DNA of 64,000 bases from Arcanobacterium bovis (GTDB lineage Bacteria; Actinomycetota; Actinomycetes; Actinomycetales; Actinomycetaceae): the NCBI RefSeq assembly GCF_004331995.1, contig NZ_SJDT01000001.1:1-64000 (forward strand), read 5' to 3'. The translations under genes were made by a program, and so were the position numbers. Below are positions 58,184-64,000 of the stretch, piece by piece (the first letter of the stretch is position 1; each line of letters begins with the position of its first letter). The notes beneath the pieces are model-generated. The model ran no database searches and had not been told where the DNA came from. It was given only the letters and a program-made list of their open reading frames with translations.

Positions 58184-58348
58184 GGGCGCGGCTTCCGTCC
58201 ACGCAATTAATAGCCGCGCGAAGCAGACGGTAAATCCTCAGCAGTTCAAGCGGTAATTAGGCAGCAAACCAAGCGATAATTAACTTGCATATTCAGAAGG
58301 GATTTTCCCTCCCAATACACAACACAACCGATGATCTCGATGCAATAA

Positions 58349-60049
58349 TTAGTTTTGCACGCGCACCCGCACTGAACTCGAATCAAAAGTATTCGAGGTA
58401 ATCGGGATCCAATCGATACCCTTCGCGCCGTTAATATCTATCGAAGCAGCAACTGAGGCATAAACCGGATCACTGGACGACAACGTTACATAGGCAGTGC
58501 CATCTGGCAGTCCAACTGGTGTTACGCCCGAAACTTCCACATCAGCAGAACTGATCCGCACGCCGTCTTCCTTATACGCAGTCCAGGTTACGGTGGTGGC
58601 AGAATCTGCCGTGATAATCAACCGCCCACTAGCAAACCCCACAGCAGCACCGCCATTGTTGAATGGACGTTGCGGCGCCAGCCAAGACACGTCAGTCTCA
58701 CCCGAATCAGCAACGTATGCCACACGTGCACCGGCCGAGATTTCGCCGTCGGCTTCCACAATCAGGGAATGATCTCCCGCTTTCATGCCATCCAATGTGA
58801 GATCGAGAGTTGCTTCCGGCGCAATCGTGACGCTTTCACCACCAGGGAGAGTATTTATTTCTCCATGGGCGCCAACCGTTTTAATCTTGACGGTTCGCAC
58901 CGATTTTTCGGCATTAACCACCCGTATTGAGCCTTTAACGTGTGGATCTACCAAATCTGACTGCTGGGAAAGCCGAGTATCTGCCACGACATCTGGGCCA
59001 GACTTACCCGGTGGCAGATAGAGCCCGTTGATAAATACGGTGCGCCCAGAGTTACCGGACTTGATAAAATCAACGCCCTTCGGCTTATAGCCTTCAAGCT
59101 GCAAAGACTGTAACGAAGCAACAAATTTGCCTGAATCAGTGCTCAGTCGCAGAGCGATACGTGGATCTGCCGGCACAATTCCATCAAGTGCGAGGCTTTT
59201 CGTTGATCCAGGCGCCACATTGATATACTTATTTGCTCCCAGCTCAGCGCGCCCAACCGAGGTGTATGCCTCCACATTGACCTGAATTGGATGCGTGCCA
59301 GGATTCGCAATTGCCAGTCGATTCGAGGTGCCGATTTGCGTATTTGAGCCCACCAGCCACGCCGAATTTTGCGCCCACTGGCACGGATTAGAGGCAAGAC
59401 CTCGCAAATCACCCGCATTAGCTCGATGCATCGACGATCCCATCAGATCACCGATTTCTTCGCTGGTGCGCTCCACGAGCACCGAACCATTAAGCGCCCG
59501 CACTCCCAAGGTGTTTACCGGTATCTGCGCCTGAGCCAGCAGATTTTTCGTAAATCCAAGCGATTCGCCGCCAAAGGATTTCCAGGTGAGCGCAGGAATT
59601 GGATCTCCGTCGATATTGGGCTGATACATCATGCCAGCCCAACCGGCGATCTGTTGATCGACGTTACCAATACTGGTTCCACCAGAGATGGCAGGATGAA
59701 GCCCATCCGTGCAGGCCATGGCTTGTGTGCCACCTTGCGGCGCAACGAGTTGTATACTTTTTGCCTGCTGCTTCACTTCTGGAGCATTGAGCACGCCAAC
59801 TCCGAGCGCAGCGCCCACACCGAGTACGGCCAACATACTGGTTACGGTGCGGAGTTTGATCGTCGGCATACGACGACGCACTTTCGCTTTCTGCGGAGCT
59901 TGCGGAGTTTCGTTCACATGATTCTCCTTGCCGCTACTAACGACAGTGCTCTGTGTAGTGTGCGCCGTTTCGCTGTGCAACTCTTCTCGGATCGTTTCAC
60001 TCTGCACATCTTCCACCGCGTCTCGCCGCTCGTTATTCATGCTGCTCAT
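58349..60049 (-). CDS. DUF5719-family membrane-anchored protein
   Basis: 566 aa. N-terminal 70 residues charged, one TM helix at about 68-90 (TVTSMLAVLGVGAALGVGVL), then a large extracellular beta-rich region. Paired with the glycosyltransferase upstream (start overlaps its stop, ATGA), as in other actinobacteria. Function unknown. Confidence 0.88.
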   Translation of the reverse strand: MSSMNNERRDAVEDVQSETIREELHSETAHTTQSTVVSSGKENHVNETPQAPQKAKVRRRMPTIKLRTVTSMLAVLGVGAALGVGVLNAPEVKQQAKSIQLVAPQGGTQAMACTDGLHPAISGGTSIGNVDQQIAGWAGMMYQPNIDGDPIPALTWKSFGGESLGFTKNLLAQAQIPVNTLGVRALNGSVLVERTSEEIGDLMGSSMHRANAGDLRGLASNPCQWAQNSAWLVGSNTQIGTSNRLAIANPGTHPIQVNVEAYTSVGRAELGANKYINVAPGSTKSLALDGIVPADPRIALRLSTDSGKFVASLQSLQLEGYKPKGVDFIKSGNSGRTVFINGLYLPPGKSGPDVVADTRLSQQSDLVDPHVKGSIRVVNAEKSVRTVKIKTVGAHGEINTLPGGESVTIAPEATLDLTLDGMKAGDHSLIVEADGEISAGARVAYVADSGETDVSWLAPQRPFNNGGAAVGFASGRLIITADSATTVTWTAYKEDGVRISSADVEVSGVTPVGLPDGTAYVTLSSSDPVYASVAASIDINGAKGIDWIPITSNTFDSSSVRVRVQN

Positions 60050-63000
60050 TGCGCCTCTCTGCGTTCAGGCCGAAGTGGCAGTGCTACTACTACCGCAATC
60101 AGTGCCACAGCCAGCTGCAAAATCAGCAGTATGGTGGCGAATGGATCCTCGTGAGTAATCCGCAGTTCGCCTACCGTTCCAGCCGGAACAGTCCATGTCT
60201 GTGCCCAGTCGCTCGGTTTAACGTCCAGTTCAACGCCATCAACTTCGGCTTTCCAGCCCGACGACGCGCGCTCAGCAAGCACCAATGTGCTCGGCTTCGC
60301 TACTGAAATATCCGTCTTGGTGCCATATCGCAGAGCCGGAACGGACGTAACCACCCCGCCGTCGTCGGTAATTAAACGCAAAGCGGCTGCGCTGGTACGG
60401 GAGTTTTGCAGCGCCGTGACACGCCAAAACTCACCTGTCTCGTTTTCGGTAACTCGCTCCAAACCCGGCACCGCATTGAGGTAGGAGATCAGCTTGGCGC
60501 GGTCGGAGCTAACCGCGTTTTTCGACGCCGGTGGCACAAGTATCACCGAGATAGCGTGATCGCCCAGCTTAGCTGCAACTTCACGGGAACCAGCTGTAAT
60601 ATCTGCAATCGTTTGCTCGAGATCGGTGGTGGCGCGGTCGTCAATATCTGGGTGCTCAGCGCTAATAGTATTCTCAACCAAAGGATCAGGACGACCGCCA
60701 ATTCCTGATATAGCTCGGCCAATTGGCATCTCGTGCATTTGCAGGCCATCCATACGCCAGACCTGCGCTTCAATTCCATTTGGGAAGGCTTGCAGGGCGA
60801 GCACCCGAGAGCGCTGATCGGATTCACGATTGTTCTGCGCCAGTGCCGGCACTGACTGAGCAGGGGCAGAGTTGAGCACCGATTCGGTGGAAACTTGAAT
60901 GTGAGTCCATTGCACCACAATCGCAATAATCGCAAGGGGCACAGCAAGCATAGATGTAAAGCTCAAGAGGTGTGCAAATCCAAAAGACTGCTTGCGCAGC
61001 GTCGATTTCAATCCGTGTGCGCCCATTACAATAGCGGCCACGAGACCCAACCAGCATATTGAGAGTTCCACGCCTGGCCACGCGTGCACCGTGCGCATCC
61101 CGTCAGCCGTGAAAACGCTCGATATAGGCACGTAGGTTGCAGCGAGTGCCAAGGCCATTCCTGCCACCGCAATCAACCACGCGAATCGAATACGGAGCCA
61201 ATACTGGTTACGCAAGCACGTCAGCGCTCCCACACCGACGATAACCAGTAACGGCACATACAACAGCGCATCCCAACCGCTCACCGCAAAGTTGTGGGTA
61301 ACAAACCCAAACAGCACGTTGCGTGGCTGAATATTGGCAACAAAATGCGAGTTCGGCGAATTAAATAGGGCTGGCAACCAATATGAGGGGTTGATGCTCA
61401 CAAACCGAATGAGCGGCAATAATGCCACTATGCTCGGAATCGGCAACCACAACCACACGAGACGGCGATTGGCTATCAAACCGATGGCCGCCCCAACGAG
61501 CACGAAAATAAGCATAATTGGCGACGCCGCAGCCAGAGTTGCGCCTAATAGCGCAGCTATTCCAAGGGTTCCGGGCACTTTTCGCCATGCCCCAATCATC
61601 GCCCACAGCGCGAGCGGTAATAAGGTATGCACAATAACTACGTCGACATGCCCAGTAGCGTGTGCTTCGAGCAGAGATGGTGCCACAATCCACAGCAGAG
61701 CGGCAAAATAGCGAACCACCGATGACTTCGTGAAACGCCCAGCAAGAAGATACATTCCAAATGCAGCAATCGGGAATGCTACATAAAGCGTGGCAGTGAT
61801 GAGCTGCCCGAGCGTGACGCCAAAGGGCGATAAAAGCACCAATATCGGCAGGTACATCGCCCAGAGTGCATCTATCGGCACAGCATATCCATCACCAGAT
61901 GCAAGCCAGGATTGGCGCAGAGCTTCCCAGAGCTGCCCAGCGGTGGAATTATCTGGCAAGAGTCCCCCACCAGACAAAACACCGTCGGAAATATACGGGA
62001 GATTGAATAACAGCGCCACCAACAACGCCGAAATAAGTGTTGCCAAACCTCCCTTGCGCGTATGTAAACGCAGATTAGCTTGGGCTTGACGCGTGAGTGG
62101 GTCTGGGAGAGCAAACAGCTTCACAGCTTCCGAACGCGATTTCTTCGTTTCACGTTTCACCGCTCGAATCGTTGCACCGGTAGCTTCAAGCTCTTCTATG
62201 CCGGCAGCATTCCCACCCGCAAGCCGTAGGTTGTTCCTGCCATTTCGTATGCTCGCAAGAGCGGCAAGGATGTTCCAGCCGGCTTTGAGTTCACCGCGTG
62301 CGCGAGTGAAATCACGGAATGCGAGTCTGATCAATGCGCGTGGTATTGCCGCACACACATACCCTAACCAGGCAAAACATGCCTGCCACAACGGCATCGT
62401 GAGCAGACTATTGTAAATCTGGGCGCGGCGTCGGGCAGCAAAACTCTGATCGACACCATCAAGAGATGTACTGTTTGCCGAGGTGTTTTCGTACGAGAGC
62501 CGTGCATGGCGAATCTGCGCGGCTGGCGCCACGATCACACGATAACCAGCAGCACGGATACGGCGTGAAAATTCCAAACCGTCGCCAAATGGCCCTAAGA
62601 ATGGATCGAAACCACCGAGTTCATGGTAGACGTCGGCTCGCACGAGCATACCCGCGGTACCGATTCCGAGCACATCTTCGCGCGAATCATACTGCCCCTG
62701 ATCTCGCTCGTCATAGTCGATTTCTGGAACTCGGCGGGCACTACGAGTGGCATTGATACCCACTTCAAGCAAGCGGCGGGTTCCCTCAAAATCCGAATCC
62801 CAAGAGATTTGCTTTGGCCCAATGGCACCGATGCGCGTTGAGGTTTCGCCTTTGCGGAGCAGGACGTCAAGCGCATCCGGGTGTGCCGCACTGTCGGCGT
62901 GCAAAAACCAGTACCAGTTTCTGCTGCTTGCGGCGGTTGCCGCGGCACCGGAATCCAAGGCGTGCGTTACCGTAGCCTCCGCAGCGTTCGCGCCGTCCAC

Positions 63001-63393
63001 AGTGCTCGCAGCGTTCGCTATAGCCAGCGTATCTGCATTATCCAGCGTGTCCGTGGTATCGCGGGTATCTCGCGCCGCCGCGCCTGCCGTAACGTCGTCT
63101 GACTTAATAGCGTCAAGAACACGGCTTATGCACTGACCAAAATTTTCCGCGCCTGACGTATCAACATAGCTCAGCCGCTCACGCGGAAAAGCTGTTGATT
63201 GTATCGCGCTATCGAGAACGTTTTTCGGAGCCTCACCACCCGAACGCGCTACATAGACATGCTGAGGAGCCCACGACTGCGCGCGCACTGCTTGCAGGGT
63301 TTGAGACAAATATTCATCGTCTTGCCCATGAGAAACAATAATGGCAAGAACATTTTCGCGCAGGATCAGGTGTTCAGCACTTGCTGCGGCCAC
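60046..63393 (-). CDS. Large membrane glycosyltransferase (GT2 N-terminal domain)
   Basis: 1115 aa. Residues 1-320 are a GT-A type family 2 domain, with WFLHADSAAHPDALDVLL holding the DxD-like site and FDPFLGPFGDGLEFSRRIRAAG further on. About 12 TM helices occupy roughly 430-850, followed by an extracellular domain and a last TM at the C terminus. Residues about 98-158 are an Ala/Thr/Asp-rich low-complexity insert just before the DxD-like site. It probably builds cell envelope polysaccharide; the donor sugar is unknown. Upstream is whiB. Confidence 0.88.
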   Translation of the reverse strand: MAAASAEHLILRENVLAIIVSHGQDDEYLSQTLQAVRAQSWAPQHVYVARSGGEAPKNVLDSAIQSTAFPRERLSYVDTSGAENFGQCISRVLDAIKSDDVTAGAAARDTRDTTDTLDNADTLAIANAASTVDGANAAEATVTHALDSGAAATAASSRNWYWFLHADSAAHPDALDVLLRKGETSTRIGAIGPKQISWDSDFEGTRRLLEVGINATRSARRVPEIDYDERDQGQYDSREDVLGIGTAGMLVRADVYHELGGFDPFLGPFGDGLEFSRRIRAAGYRVIVAPAAQIRHARLSYENTSANSTSLDGVDQSFAARRRAQIYNSLLTMPLWQACFAWLGYVCAAIPRALIRLAFRDFTRARGELKAGWNILAALASIRNGRNNLRLAGGNAAGIEELEATGATIRAVKRETKKSRSEAVKLFALPDPLTRQAQANLRLHTRKGGLATLISALLVALLFNLPYISDGVLSGGGLLPDNSTAGQLWEALRQSWLASGDGYAVPIDALWAMYLPILVLLSPFGVTLGQLITATLYVAFPIAAFGMYLLAGRFTKSSVVRYFAALLWIVAPSLLEAHATGHVDVVIVHTLLPLALWAMIGAWRKVPGTLGIAALLGATLAAASPIMLIFVLVGAAIGLIANRRLVWLWLPIPSIVALLPLIRFVSINPSYWLPALFNSPNSHFVANIQPRNVLFGFVTHNFAVSGWDALLYVPLLVIVGVGALTCLRNQYWLRIRFAWLIAVAGMALALAATYVPISSVFTADGMRTVHAWPGVELSICWLGLVAAIVMGAHGLKSTLRKQSFGFAHLLSFTSMLAVPLAIIAIVVQWTHIQVSTESVLNSAPAQSVPALAQNNRESDQRSRVLALQAFPNGIEAQVWRMDGLQMHEMPIGRAISGIGGRPDPLVENTISAEHPDIDDRATTDLEQTIADITAGSREVAAKLGDHAISVILVPPASKNAVSSDRAKLISYLNAVPGLERVTENETGEFWRVTALQNSRTSAAALRLITDDGGVVTSVPALRYGTKTDISVAKPSTLVLAERASSGWKAEVDGVELDVKPSDWAQTWTVPAGTVGELRITHEDPFATILLILQLAVALIAVVVALPLRPERREAQ
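62920..63102 (-). repeat. Low-complexity insert in the glycosyltransferase gene
   Basis: Degenerate repeats rich in GC and in Ala, Thr and Asp codons (DTRDTTDTLDNADTL, ANAASTVDGANAAEA) interrupt the GT2 domain coding region in frame. Confidence 0.6.
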
Positions 63394-63398
63394 GAAAA

Positions 63399-63764
63399 CT
63401 ATCGACTTCCGCCTTGAGCGATCTTGCGCTCGCGCGACATCCGCTTGCGATCATTATCTGAGGTACCGCCCCAGATCCCGTGCCGAATATCATTGGTGAC
63501 GGCGTAATCAAGGCATTCAGCGCGAACTGAACAGCCGCTACACACCGACGTTGCTGGCGCAGTAGATCCGCCCTTTTCTGGATAGAAAATATCGGGATCA
63601 GTTTGGGCGCACAGCGCATCTTCCATCCAAGAAAGATCTGGCAGACCGCTACTCGTACCATAGCCAAGGTTGAAAATCCCTTGCATGAGGCTCTGAGCTA
63701 CTTGTGCGTCAAGACCCGCCGAGTCGGCCGTGCGTTTACGGCTGTCGGAAGCATCGTGCAACAT
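63399..63764 (-). CDS. WhiB-family iron-sulfur transcription factor
   Basis: 121 aa. Four cysteines at 52, 75, 78 and 84 (C-x22-C-x2-C-x5-C) bind a 4Fe-4S cluster; GIWGGTSDNDRKRMSRERK is the turn and basic tail. Position beside DUF5719/glycosyltransferase and DUF3499 resembles the whiB2 (whmD) locus, so a division or septation role is likely but inferred. Preceded by a good promoter with a palindrome. Confidence 0.95.
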   Translation of the reverse strand: MLHDASDSRKRTADSAGLDAQVAQSLMQGIFNLGYGTSSGLPDLSWMEDALCAQTDPDIFYPEKGGSTAPATSVCSGCSVRAECLDYAVTNDIRHGIWGGTSDNDRKRMSRERKIAQGGSR

Positions 63765-63800
63765 AGATTCGCCCCTTCTGAGATTTCTTTTACTATGTAA

Positions 63801-63830
63801 ATTACACGCGTGTTATACACCAAAAGTCAA
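63801..63830 (-). promoter_or_regulatory. Candidate whiB promoter with overlapping palindrome
   Basis: TTGACT and TGTAAT are 18 bases apart on the minus strand. The 10-bp palindrome ACACGCGTGT (63804-63813) overlaps the -10, a likely operator. Nothing else is recognisable up to the window end. Confidence 0.6.
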
Positions 63831-64000
63831 GACGATAAGGCAAACTGCACTATTTCATTTTTGGCTTGAAATCTGCTATCCAGTTTGTGCTAGTGAATGA
63901 CATCTGCCGTTTCAACGCAAAACGCTGGTTTAACGCCCGTTCATGAGTGTTGTCCGCTCTCACGCACCACATTCATCGTCGATTTATGGAAATATGGAAG

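Overview
The window looks like a chromosomal core segment from a mid-GC actinobacterium. WhiB, MtrA-MtrB-LpqB, DUF3499, DUF5719, a DUF58/MoxR/DUF4350/SpoIIM/RDD cluster and the coiled-coil insert in RpoC are actinobacterial signatures. The moderate GC content, the PTS with a LicT-type antiterminator and a large surface adhesin suggest Actinomycetaceae (Arcanobacterium/Trueperella/Actinomyces-like). The family assignment is inference from gene content; no search was run.

Region 1 (1-16.5 kb, all minus strand) is the translation super-cluster. Read in transcription order it is rpsL-rpsG-fusA-tuf, then rpsJ-rplC-rplD-rplW-rplB-rpsS-rplV-rpsC-rplP-rpmC-rpsQ, then rplN-rplX-rplE-rpsN-rpsH-rplF-rplR-rpsE-rpmD-rplO. 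It stops at a strong terminator after rplO. The place usually held by secY is occupied by the 5-prime part of a signal-peptide-bearing surface adhesin that runs off the left edge.

Region 2 (16.5-35 kb, minus) carries the secE-nusG-rplK-rplA-rplJ-rplL-rpoB-rpoC block, interrupted three times. Uridine kinase sits between rplA and rplJ. A complete PTS operon (EIIBCA, LicT-like antiterminator, HPr, EI) sits between rplL and rpoB. A small DUF1307-type lipoprotein sits between rpoC and rpsL. The PTS operon has a recognisable RNA antiterminator overlapping an intrinsic terminator in its leader. rplJ has an L10-type leader followed by another intrinsic terminator.

Region 3 (35-44 kb) holds tRNA-Trp, an aspartate-type aminotransferase, a phosphotransferase-fold protein divergent from adenosine deaminase (with three direct repeats between them), MurB, L33, tRNA-Met, tRNA-Thr, tRNA-Tyr, a YajQ-family protein and a ferredoxin-NADP reductase. 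The adenosine deaminase tail appears frameshifted.

Region 4 (43-49 kb, minus) is mtrA-mtrB-lpqB-comF-hpf, an order also found in mycobacteria. Region 5 (49.5-57 kb) is a membrane-protein/DUF4129/DUF4350/MoxR/DUF58 operon with SpoIIM and RDD genes beside it. This resembles the Mycobacterium tuberculosis Rv3689-Rv3695 neighbourhood as I remember it. Region 6 (57-64 kb) has DUF3499 divergent from a metallopeptidase-like gene, then whiB, a very large membrane glycosyltransferase and DUF5719 on the minus strand.

No IS element, phage, CRISPR array, defence system or rRNA was seen. The most notable observations are the regulatory RNAs, the foreign modules set into otherwise conserved ribosomal/RNAP gene order, the frameshifted adenosine deaminase tail, and the repeat arrays in divergent intergenic regions.
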